The position numbers and the translations under genes are program-made. The notes below the pieces were generated by a model, which was given only the letters and a program-made list of their open reading frames with translations, did no database searches and was not told where the DNA came from. From the NCBI GenBank assembly GCA_964456185.1, contig CAYVZZ010000139.1, positions 1-5,239 on the forward strand: 5,239 bases of DNA, given 5' to 3'. This stretch comes from CAYVZZ01 sp964456185 (GTDB taxonomy: Bacteria; Pseudomonadota; Gammaproteobacteria; Pseudomonadales; Alcanivoracaceae). Positions 1 to 5,239 of this stretch are shown here, piece by piece (the first letter of the stretch is position 1; each line of letters starts with the position of its first letter).

Positions 1-1771
1 CCGCCCAAGCATCACTGCTGAGGTCGAAGCCGTCACCACGATAGGCACCACGCTGGGCGCCGTTGTAGTCGATCAAATAACCTAAATGTAGGCCGCTTTG
101 ACCAAGCGAATGCTCAAGGTGATGACTGAGCTGGCCGGCGGCATCGTCGAGTTGCCAGCGACCTGCTGGGCTGTCATCCAGATGCTGTGTGTGGATGCCG
201 GATAAAGTGCCGGGGTGATTGATGCCCGAATCAACGCCGGCGGCGAAAGTTGAACGGGCTTGCCCGTTGTAGAGTTGGCCGACGACGACGGGTTGGTCTA
301 TGTCACCGTGAGCAAATTCCACCAGTACTTCATCGCCAATACGTGGCACGAAGTGCTGGCCCTGGTCGGCACCAGCGGCAGCTTCGGCGACGCGCACCCA
401 AGTGCCAGAGCGTTCATCGCTGGTGGCGTGGCCGTCGGGGTTGGCGCTGCTGGCGGTGTCAGTTTGACCTCCCGCTAGTGGCCTGTTGCCGCGTTGCCAG
501 AAATATTGCACCCGCACCTGATGGTCGCGATTGCTGGTGACAGTGCTGCCGTCGACACCGACTACTTGGGCGCTAGCACAGCCTGGCGCTAACGGTTTGC
601 GCTCAGCTAAGGTGACGATGCGGGTGCCAGCGGGTAGTGCCGTAAAGTGTTGCCGATAGCTGCCTTTGCCGAGTGCCTCATCATCGTTGTGACCGAGCAA
701 GCGCACTAAGCGCGCACTCAGGTTGTTGGTGGCATGGTGGTGCAATCGATAGGGCACAAATTGTAGGCTTGGGAAGCTGGCATGCTCGGTTAGTAAATAG
801 GTCTTTCCCGGCTGCAAATGACGTACTGCGCCTTGGCAGGTGAAGTAGCGAGACCAAAGGCGTTGATGGTCCAGTTGGCGAGCGGCGAGACAATTGGCCT
901 CATCACGACTATTGAAAGCTTGCGCATGATTGGCTTCATATTGATCAAGCGTGGGCAGCTCTGGGGCTTGAGGAGATCCTGCCGCTTGCGCGTTACCAGC
1001 AATGGCTTGTACTTGATCAGCCGCCCAGCTAGAGGTGGTGATTTGGTCGACAACCACTTGGCGCTTTTCTGAGAAGCGCGTCAGGCTGTCGGTTTTTTCT
1101 GTGGCATCAAGGCGGTGAAAACGCACAGATGCGGGCGAGCCTAACGGTAATGATTGGCTGGCATCGGCATCAAAAACGACCAGCGTATGGCCGGCTTGAC
1201 CGTCGTCTGGCGTAGCCGCTTGCAGGTGTTCAAAGCGATAGGACAGACCTTCTTCGGCCAGCAGTCGGGTGACAAACGCTAAATCAGTTTCTCGGTATTG
1301 GGTGCAGATAGGGCGCGCCGTGAGTGCAGTGGTGCTGTCGTTACGCCACGCCAGCTGCGGATGGTCGGCGAAAACGCTGCCGATAATGGCTAGTGCATTT
1401 TGGTCTTGGAAAATTAGGGTGTTGCGTCGTGTGTCAAGAAAAGCCAAGGCGGATTGCAGTACCAACCGATAGCGCGCTAAGCCACCATCGCCGCCAAGTG
1501 AGGCGGCTTGAGTAATGTAGGCATGCCAATAACGTCGTTCGCCGGTGTCGGTTGAAAGGCCTAACGTTGCCGGTTGGCCAATTAGGCTGTGCGGATCGGT
1601 GTGAGCGCTGGTGCTGACACAATCAACGTTGAAGTGGAAGTCTTGGTTGATGGCGTCAACGCCATCAAATTTCTCCACCAGTAAGTCGCTTGCGACGGGT
1701 GTGTTAAAGCGAATAAAGCGCGTGTCTTGTGATAACAAATCAACGATGTCGTTAAGTGCCGAGATGTCCAT
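1..1771 (-). CDS. vgrG: Type VI secretion spike protein VgrG (second copy), N-terminal 590 residues, runs off left edge
   Basis: VgrG trimers cap the Hcp tube of the T6SS, puncture the target cell and carry effectors. I translated this frame codon by codon from the ATG at 1771 to the window edge and found no stop. The N-terminal part (about residues 1-390) fits the gp27-like base, with the typical run RFNTPVASDLLVEKFDGVDA near the start and a YRLVLQSALAFLDTRRN segment. An OB-fold like phage gp5 follows at about 395-505: QVRVQYFW, then GTWVRVAE at 456-463, IGDEVLVEF at 478-486 and DQPVVVGQLYNG at 492-503. The last visible part (about 555-590: HLGYLIDYNGAQRGAYRGDG) is the lead-in to the DUF2345-type C-terminal region, which is cut off here. 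The start is well supported by AAAAGGA six bases upstream. It lies 60 bp after the lipase stop in the same direction. The family is certain; whether the C-terminus carries a tail or an enzymatic domain is unknown. Confidence 0.96.
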   Translation of the reverse strand, partial: MDISALNDIVDLLSQDTRFIRFNTPVASDLLVEKFDGVDAINQDFHFNVDCVSTSAHTDPHSLIGQPATLGLSTDTGERRYWHAYITQAASLGGDGGLARYRLVLQSALAFLDTRRNTLIFQDQNALAIIGSVFADHPQLAWRNDSTTALTARPICTQYRETDLAFVTRLLAEEGLSYRFEHLQAATPDDGQAGHTLVVFDADASQSLPLGSPASVRFHRLDATEKTDSLTRFSEKRQVVVDQITTSSWAADQVQAIAGNAQAAGSPQAPELPTLDQYEANHAQAFNSRDEANCLAARQLDHQRLWSRYFTCQGAVRHLQPGKTYLLTEHASFPSLQFVPYRLHHHATNNLSARLVRLLGHNDDEALGKGSYRQHFTALPAGTRIVTLAERKPLAPGCASAQVVGVDGSTVTSNRDHQVRVQYFWQRGNRPLAGGQTDTASSANPDGHATSDERSGTWVRVAEAAAGADQGQHFVPRIGDEVLVEFAHGDIDQPVVVGQLYNGQARSTFAAGVDSGINHPGTLSGIHTQHLDDSPAGRWQLDDAAGQLSHHLEHSLGQSGLHLGYLIDYNGAQRGAYRGDGFDLSSDAWA

Positions 1772-1831
1772 GGCGTATCCTTTTGTTGGAATAGCGTACA
1801 CAGCTGCAATATCGAAAACACGACAACATTG
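1772..1831 (-). other. 60-bp spacer between lipase and second vgrG
   Basis: This is the longest non-coding stretch in the window. Apart from the ribosome binding site at its vgrG end I see no hairpin followed by a T-run and no convincing -35/-10 pair. The second vgrG may therefore simply be read through from the lipase gene. A weak promoter cannot be excluded by eye. Confidence 0.5.
1778..1784 (-). promoter_or_regulatory. Ribosome binding site of the second vgrG
   Basis: On the minus strand this reads AAAAGGA, six bases before the ATG at 1771-1769. It fixes the vgrG start. The same AAAAGGATA string precedes the lipase start at 3547, so these two genes share very similar translation signals. 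Confidence 0.75.
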
Positions 1832-3547
1832 TTACATGTAACTCAACCCATTAAAGAAACCTGCTGCTGAAGCATTGGTTGGTATCGGTCTATCTGCTAC
1901 AGGCGGTGTTTGTGGCACGTAAGTACGTGCGGTGTTGCCTCCCATGTAAAAACGGCGGTAGCGAATGTAGCCTTCTGGCTCCCATATGCCCGCTATTTTG
2001 AAGCCGGCGATGGAGTCGTGCACATAGGTTTTGAATAGGTGTGCCTCAGCCTCAGATATTTTGGGGTGTGATTTCATGCGGGCCAACACGTCCGGCGCTT
2101 CGGGCGCAAAAATGCCCAGCTCATTATGATGGAGCTCATAGGCATCCACGACAGGACTGGCGTGCAATAAGCCATCGCCGACATCCTCCCAGAAACCTTG
2201 CTCCAACGTTTCAATACCTCTTAGCAACATCTCGTTAGCGCCAGTCACCTGCTTGGCTACAGCGGGCATGGCACGTTTATGCCAAGGTTCTTTGGTGTAG
2301 CTATGACGTACTTGATACCGCCAAGCTAGGTAAGGCATAAGCCAATCACCTTCCTGACGAGGAGTGTTCATGCTATGTTGATGGAAGGCTTCGTAGGCTT
2401 GCCTAACATTATCGGCAACCGCGAAGGGGTCGTAAGCATTCAAACCGCTTGCCTGTTGGACAATCCCAACATCTAAAGGCACCTTAGCTTTCTGAGCCAC
2501 CTTTAACATGGCTTTCAATGAAATCTGCGACAGTTTTTCGCTATCTAGCGTGTTTTTGCTTTCTTTAATGGGCATCATACCGCGCCCTTGCTCAACCAAG
2601 CCGTAGCCGCCGCCCACGTCTGAATGCATGCCTGGAAAAGCGAATTCCATACAATTTGATGGCAGCACGCCATCTACCGCCACCCGATCACAAGGGAAAG
2701 TGGTGCGATTTTCGTGCATCGCCACCAAGTGCAGACAATTCACCACTCTTGCAGGCACTTTAAGGTGATCAGGCGTGGCCCAAGCGAAATGCCCGTCGGT
2801 AAGGCCGTTGGTTAAAGTTGGCAGGTTAGGTGCGCCCACTGAGGCGACGGTGTCAAACAAGCCTAGAAACCGAATTGTGGTTTCGGCGCCAAAGAGCTTT
2901 TTGCCGTTAAATTGCCGATCAAGCCAAGCGCAGAAAACACGCGCTTCAGCGGCTCCGCGGGAAAAACCGAAAATATCGACATACACATGTTTAATGCGTG
3001 GTTTCTTGCTGTTGGCGACTAACTGGGTAACTTGTTGAACTTTACTGTTGTAGCTGGCGCTGTCGGTGAGTGGGGCATCAGAAGAGCAGAGTGAAAGTCT
3101 TTCGCCTAGGTTGAACAATTCACCAGAAGTTGAGTTGGTTGAACGATAAAGCGTATTTAGTAGAACAAGTCTGGCGTATTTAATGCGGCCTGCTCCCCCA
3201 TTGGCGAAAGCAGCACCTGTGGTAGATCCTTCCAGCTCGCCAATTTGGTGAAAAGGTGTGCCAACGCCGGGAACGTAATAAGCGTAGTAGCCGTGTGGAT
3301 GATCCTGCGGATAAGCAAAAAATAAACGCGCTACATTGCTTTCGGCGCGTTGTTGTAACTGGGTGCCGCCACCCTTTTGGCCAATCTTCCCATCGTTCCA
3401 GTCTTTGTTGTTGCATGTGCCATCAAAGAAGAAGCCAATATTAAGGTGCGTTTCGCAGGCGAGGCTGCTGGTTGAAGTTAATAACAGCGGCTTTACGGTT
3501 GGCGTTGTGCCTAGCGGAAAAGGTTTTAGTAGGGGAACTTGCGACAT
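1832..3547 (-). CDS. tle1: Tle1-family T6SS lipase effector (DUF2235 alpha/beta hydrolase), 571 aa
   Basis: Tle1 proteins are T6SS-delivered phospholipases that hydrolyse membrane phospholipids of rival cells; characterised members have PLA1/PLA2 activity. The DUF2235 signature motifs are all present and in order. GFFFDGTCNN lies at residues 38-47. The nucleophile elbow GFSRG is at 194-198, with Ser196 as the predicted nucleophile. FDTVASVG is at 231-238, FPGMHSDVGGGY at 304-315 (Asp310 a candidate acid) and HDS at 510-512 (His510 a candidate base). Assignment of the acid and base is inference from the family pattern. There is no signal peptide, as expected for T6SS cargo. About 35 residues, rich in Pro, Leu and Thr, precede the core, and a Pro/Ala-rich tail follows it (about 541-571); either could help docking. 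The ATG at 3547 has AAAAGGA seven bases upstream. The gene follows its probable immunity gene by 18 bp and precedes the second vgrG. It appears intact. Confidence 0.93.
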   Translation of the reverse strand: MSQVPLLKPFPLGTTPTVKPLLLTSTSSLACETHLNIGFFFDGTCNNKDWNDGKIGQKGGGTQLQQRAESNVARLFFAYPQDHPHGYYAYYVPGVGTPFHQIGELEGSTTGAAFANGGAGRIKYARLVLLNTLYRSTNSTSGELFNLGERLSLCSSDAPLTDSASYNSKVQQVTQLVANSKKPRIKHVYVDIFGFSRGAAEARVFCAWLDRQFNGKKLFGAETTIRFLGLFDTVASVGAPNLPTLTNGLTDGHFAWATPDHLKVPARVVNCLHLVAMHENRTTFPCDRVAVDGVLPSNCMEFAFPGMHSDVGGGYGLVEQGRGMMPIKESKNTLDSEKLSQISLKAMLKVAQKAKVPLDVGIVQQASGLNAYDPFAVADNVRQAYEAFHQHSMNTPRQEGDWLMPYLAWRYQVRHSYTKEPWHKRAMPAVAKQVTGANEMLLRGIETLEQGFWEDVGDGLLHASPVVDAYELHHNELGIFAPEAPDVLARMKSHPKISEAEAHLFKTYVHDSIAGFKIAGIWEPEGYIRYRRFYMGGNTARTYVPQTPPVADRPIPTNASAAGFFNGLSYM

Positions 3548-3554
3548 GAGAATA

Positions 3555-3561
3555 TCCTTTT
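3555..3561 (-). promoter_or_regulatory. Ribosome binding site of the lipase gene
   Basis: AAAAGGA on the minus strand, seven bases before the ATG at 3547-3545. It sits inside the 18-bp gap after the lipoprotein stop codon, so the lipase has its own strong site and does not depend on overlap coupling like the two genes before it. Confidence 0.7.
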
Positions 3562-3565
3562 CGGT

Positions 3566-4084
3566 TTATTTATACAGTTGTGGGCAGTGTTTTTTTAAAG
3601 GCCACTTTTTCCAAGGGTATTTTTTGGGGATTTGGCGTTTTATAGGATAGGGCGAGCCGGGTTTAAGTGCATCTTCTGGATAATATCTAGACGAAACAAT
3701 TTTTACCTTGTTACCAGGTAAAAAACTGACGTAAATATCATTAGGCTTGCTGTATTTCATAATTGATACGGTGGTTTCGTGCATGGTGCCATAGCAATCT
3801 CGCCAGTTGGTAACATTCCATTTCACATGAATTTTGTAATTGGGAGTCCATTTTACTGGGATCATAAAGCAGCAAGAGTAGCCACTTCCTTTCCCTGCTC
3901 GACCAATATGATGCCCATTAAGCGAAAAGCTTTGGACGCTCACATAGTTGGCCAAATAATCCACACCAGATACTGCAGCACCGACCATCTTGTCTTTTTT
4001 ATCTTGGCAGCCGGATAGACCGAGCGCGCTTGCTAGCACAATGGCAAACATGACGAAATAAGTTAAGAGGCGTGCTGATCTCAT
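3566..4084 (-). CDS. tli1: DUF3304-like lipoprotein, probable immunity protein to the Tle1 lipase (Tli1), 172 aa
   Basis: Expected to bind and neutralise the neighbouring lipase in the cell envelope. From the ATG at 4084 the protein has a short basic N-terminus (MRSAR), a hydrophobic stretch and a lipobox LSGC with Cys26 as the lipidated residue. Gln27 at +2 is not the Asp that retains lipoproteins in the inner membrane, so outer-membrane sorting is predicted. The mature part shows the pattern I associate with DUF3304: SFSLNG at 52-57, a Gly-rich stretch, SCCFMIPVKW at 70-79, then HVKWNVTNW at 86-94. The tail (about 149-172) is very rich in Lys, Pro and aromatics. A longer in-frame start at 4120 exists, but 4084 gives a normal signal peptide and an ATGA overlap with the DUF4123 stop. 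The gene is markedly AT-rich (33% GC at 3721-3780). The immunity role rests on its place directly before a tle1 gene and on known lipoprotein Tli1 proteins; it is inferred, not shown. Confidence 0.85.
   Translation of the reverse strand: MRSARLLTYFVMFAIVLASALGLSGCQDKKDKMVGAAVSGVDYLANYVSVQSFSLNGHHIGRAGKGSGYSCCFMIPVKWTPNYKIHVKWNVTNWRDCYGTMHETTVSIMKYSKPNDIYVSFLPGNKVKIVSSRYYPEDALKPGSPYPIKRQIPKKYPWKKWPLKKHCPQLYK
4081..4084 (-). other. ATGA stop/start overlap, DUF4123 adaptor to lipoprotein
   Basis: The lipoprotein ATG (4084-4082) overlaps the adaptor TGA (4083-4081). It couples immunity to adaptor translation, ahead of the effector, and supports the choice of the shorter lipoprotein start. Confidence 0.8.
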
Positions 4085-4911
4085 ACTATTGGGCCTTTGG
4101 TCAGTGGCGTGTTGACCCAATCTATTAGGTGCATTGGGTCATTAATTTCTCGTGCATGTTCCACCGCTTCTTGAAAGGGATGGTGGCGGATAAACTGATC
4201 ACCATGGGTGATAACGGCACCTAAAATAACGCTTTGATGATCCATTCCGGTAATGGCGCGCTCTTGGCACCATTTGTTAACCTGCTGGAGGTGTTGATGT
4301 TGCTCAACGAGCGGCTTCTCATTGATTGCCGGAAAGTTTTGTTGTGTGGTAACCAATAAATCACCCAACCGGGCTTGATCGGCCATCGCTTTAAATTGGT
4401 TGCGGCGCAAGGTAAGCAGACTGGTCGCCGGCAATTCAGATGCATCGTGTTTCAAGCCGTGCTGTTTATCTGTTAAATCATGCCACTGCCAGTGTGTGAT
4501 TGGCCCAAGCAACTTGGCGCGTTGCTTATCGTTAAGCGTGGGCACAAGTGCAGCAAGAGCGCGATTGTCGGCATAACGCAAAAAGAAGCGTTTGGTGATG
4601 TTTCTTGCTGGTCGGACATAACGAATGGCATGAAAATGCTGAACGAGTTGCGCATTATTGGCTGAAGTGTGTAGAAGATTGCAGCCGAAACAGGCTGTGG
4701 GCTGCGTTTTTTTCCATTGCTGAATGATCTTACTCGTAGAGTCGTTTGCAGAGACCAACAAAGGGCCGAGGCGCGCGGCCTCTTCGCCCAGATCGGCGTA
4801 AAGCGTTGCAGCGGACGTTACTTCACGCAATGCGTCACTGTGCTCTGGTGCCTGATTAAGTAGCGCACCGTCGATAAGCCACCATCGGTTGGGAGTGCTT
4901 TTGGCCGTCAT
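4081..4911 (-). CDS. DUF4123-family T6SS effector adaptor/chaperone (Tap/TEC type), 276 aa
   Basis: DUF4123 proteins act in the cytoplasm, binding a cognate effector and helping load it onto VgrG; they are not secreted enzymes. The domain fills the N-terminal half: WWLIDGALL at residues 10-18, LYADLGEEAARLGPLLV at 37-53, then FGCNLLHTSANNAQLVQHF at 75-93 and RFFLRYADNRALAALVP at 108-124, closing with LLGPITHWQW at 134-143. The remaining part (about 150-276) is less conserved, charged and probably helical, and likely gives effector specificity. CFGC at 74-77 forms a CxxC pair. Its ATG overlaps the first vgrG stop as ATGA, and its own TGA overlaps the lipoprotein ATG the same way, so it is translationally coupled on both sides. 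A weak GGAG at 4922-4925 lies ten bases upstream. Its position between vgrG and a tli-tle pair is the classic one for this family. Confidence 0.93.
   Translation of the reverse strand: MTAKSTPNRWWLIDGALLNQAPEHSDALREVTSAATLYADLGEEAARLGPLLVSANDSTSKIIQQWKKTQPTACFGCNLLHTSANNAQLVQHFHAIRYVRPARNITKRFFLRYADNRALAALVPTLNDKQRAKLLGPITHWQWHDLTDKQHGLKHDASELPATSLLTLRRNQFKAMADQARLGDLLVTTQQNFPAINEKPLVEQHQHLQQVNKWCQERAITGMDHQSVILGAVITHGDQFIRHHPFQEAVEHAREINDPMHLIDWVNTPLTKGPIV
4094..4098 (-). promoter_or_regulatory. Ribosome binding site of the lipoprotein gene
   Basis: AAAGG on the minus strand, nine bases before the ATG at 4084-4082 and inside the end of the DUF4123 gene. It supports 4084 over the upstream in-frame ATG at 4120. 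Confidence 0.5.
4908..4911 (-). other. ATGA stop/start overlap, first vgrG to DUF4123 adaptor
   Basis: The adaptor ATG (4911-4909) and the vgrG TGA (4910-4908) share two bases. This indicates translational re-initiation and tightly matched output of the VgrG and its loading factor. Confidence 0.85.
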
Positions 4912-5239
4912 GCCGGCACCACTCCACCACCAGAAGCTGCCGCCTTAAGGAAGCACTCAAGGCAGAAGTCATTGTCTGGACGTGGTGTTGGCGGTTCGGG
5001 GCCAATAGGCGTGGCGGCATTCTCAACTTTAGGCATGGCAGGTGCTTTGGTAATGCCGTATTGACTGGCAATTCCTGCAACCGCCTCACTCACGCCTTCA
5101 GCCAAAGGTGGAATCAGCGGAATGGCCTGCGCCGTACCACTCGGCAAGGCAGGCAACGTCGCTGCTTGCGCCTGCCCTGAGGCGAAGTTATGCGTGGCCG
5201 TTTTCACCGCAAAGGTGCCGGGGCAGGAGATGGTGACGT
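4908..5239 (-). CDS. vgrG: VgrG C-terminal end (first copy): end of DUF2345 region plus long CxxC tail; 5' part beyond right edge
   Basis: The frame is open to the right edge and 109 residues are visible. The first visible residues, VTISCPGTFAVKTATHNF, match the way DUF2345-type VgrG beta-prisms end (a repeated 'I..pG...vka..h.f' pattern). So this is the end of a VgrG, not a stand-alone small protein starting at the GTG at 5207. About 90 residues follow the beta-region. They comprise an Ala/Pro-rich stretch, a probable short helix (PPLAEGVSEAVAGIASQYG), a Pro-rich linker, and a final motif FCLECFLKAAASGG with CxxC encoded at 4953-4964. Such C-terminal tails are known in other systems to be the docking site for adaptors and Tle lipases. 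Its TGA overlaps the DUF4123 ATG. The VgrG identity of this fragment is strongly supported by the beta-pattern and by context, but rests on a short stretch. Confidence 0.85.
   Translation of the reverse strand, partial: VTISCPGTFAVKTATHNFASGQAQAATLPALPSGTAQAIPLIPPLAEGVSEAVAGIASQYGITKAPAMPKVENAATPIGPEPPTPRPDNDFCLECFLKAAASGGGVVPA

Noticed and set aside
250..540. Plus-strand ORFs at 250-540 and 260-478
   Set aside because: They lie opposite the vgrG OB-fold, which is continuous and recognisable. The translation at 250-540 is Arg-rich and low-complexity, and neither resembles a protein family.
1825..1833. Small palindrome AACATTGTT near the lipase stop, as operator or terminator
   Set aside because: Arms are only four bases, it overlaps the lipase stop codon, and no T-run follows on the minus strand. 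It is too short to support a regulatory call.
818..1841. Plus-strand ORFs at 818-1072, 1269-1472 and 1611-1841 and minus-strand ORFs at 790-1053 and 1582-1821
   Set aside because: All are out-of-frame shadows of the uninterrupted vgrG frame (the last pair reaching into the spacer); none has a family motif or a good ribosome site.
3256..3650. Plus-strand ORFs at 3256-3444 and 3336-3650, as a possible antisense gene over the lipase start
   Set aside because: They overlap the well-supported lipase N-terminus and the lipoprotein end, have no recognisable domain, and the sequence of 3336-3650 is explained by the minus-strand genes.
4085..4120. Longer lipoprotein start at 4120 (12 extra residues)
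   Set aside because: It would put a polar stretch before the signal peptide and overlap the adaptor gene by 40 bases. The ATG at 4084 gives a normal lipoprotein signal and a 4-base overlap with a ribosome site.
4908..5207. Stand-alone 99-residue protein (for example a PAAR-type protein) starting at the GTG at 5207
   Set aside because: The frame is open upstream to the window edge and the residues before the GTG continue a DUF2345-like beta pattern, so it is the end of a VgrG. No PAAR motif is visible.
1..5239. RNA genes, CRISPR arrays, insertion sequences or attachment sites
   Set aside because: Coding sequence on the minus strand fills the window almost entirely, and I saw no repeated units, inverted terminal repeats or tRNA-like stretch.

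Overview
The window is one all-minus-strand type VI secretion (T6SS) effector cassette, cut at both edges inside vgrG genes. In transcription order (right to left) it holds: the 3' end of a first vgrG (4908-5239, carrying a long C-terminal tail); a DUF4123-family effector adaptor/chaperone (4081-4911); a DUF3304-like lipoprotein that is the probable immunity protein (3566-4084); a DUF2235/Tle1-family lipase effector (1832-3547); and the first 590 codons of a second vgrG (1-1771), open to the left edge. Almost every base is coding. The only gaps are 18 bp before the lipase and 60 bp before the second vgrG, and I see no RNA gene, CRISPR array, insertion sequence or origin.

How the genes should work together: the first VgrG forms part of the spike at the tip of the T6SS tube. 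The DUF4123 protein is expected to load the lipase onto that VgrG, probably through its extended tail. The lipase (GFSRG nucleophile motif) attacks phospholipids of the target cell. The lipoprotein protects the producer and its kin in the cell envelope. The first three genes are joined by two 4-base ATGA stop/start overlaps, and the lipase follows 18 bp later. This supports one transcript with translational coupling. The second vgrG probably belongs to the same transcript, or begins the next vgrG-effector unit to the left.

Organism: VgrG, DUF4123 and DUF2235 proteins together indicate a Gram-negative bacterium, most likely a beta- or gammaproteobacterium. The sequence alone does not let me name a genus. 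Base composition is mosaic: GC-rich in the second vgrG (42 of 60 bases at 361-420) and AT-rich in the immunity gene (20 of 60 are G or C at 3721-3780). This is the usual look of an accessory effector/immunity module set between core-like vgrG sequence.

Limits: both VgrGs are partial, so their full lengths, and whether they are near-identical copies, cannot be judged. Family assignments come from motif recognition, not from database searches.
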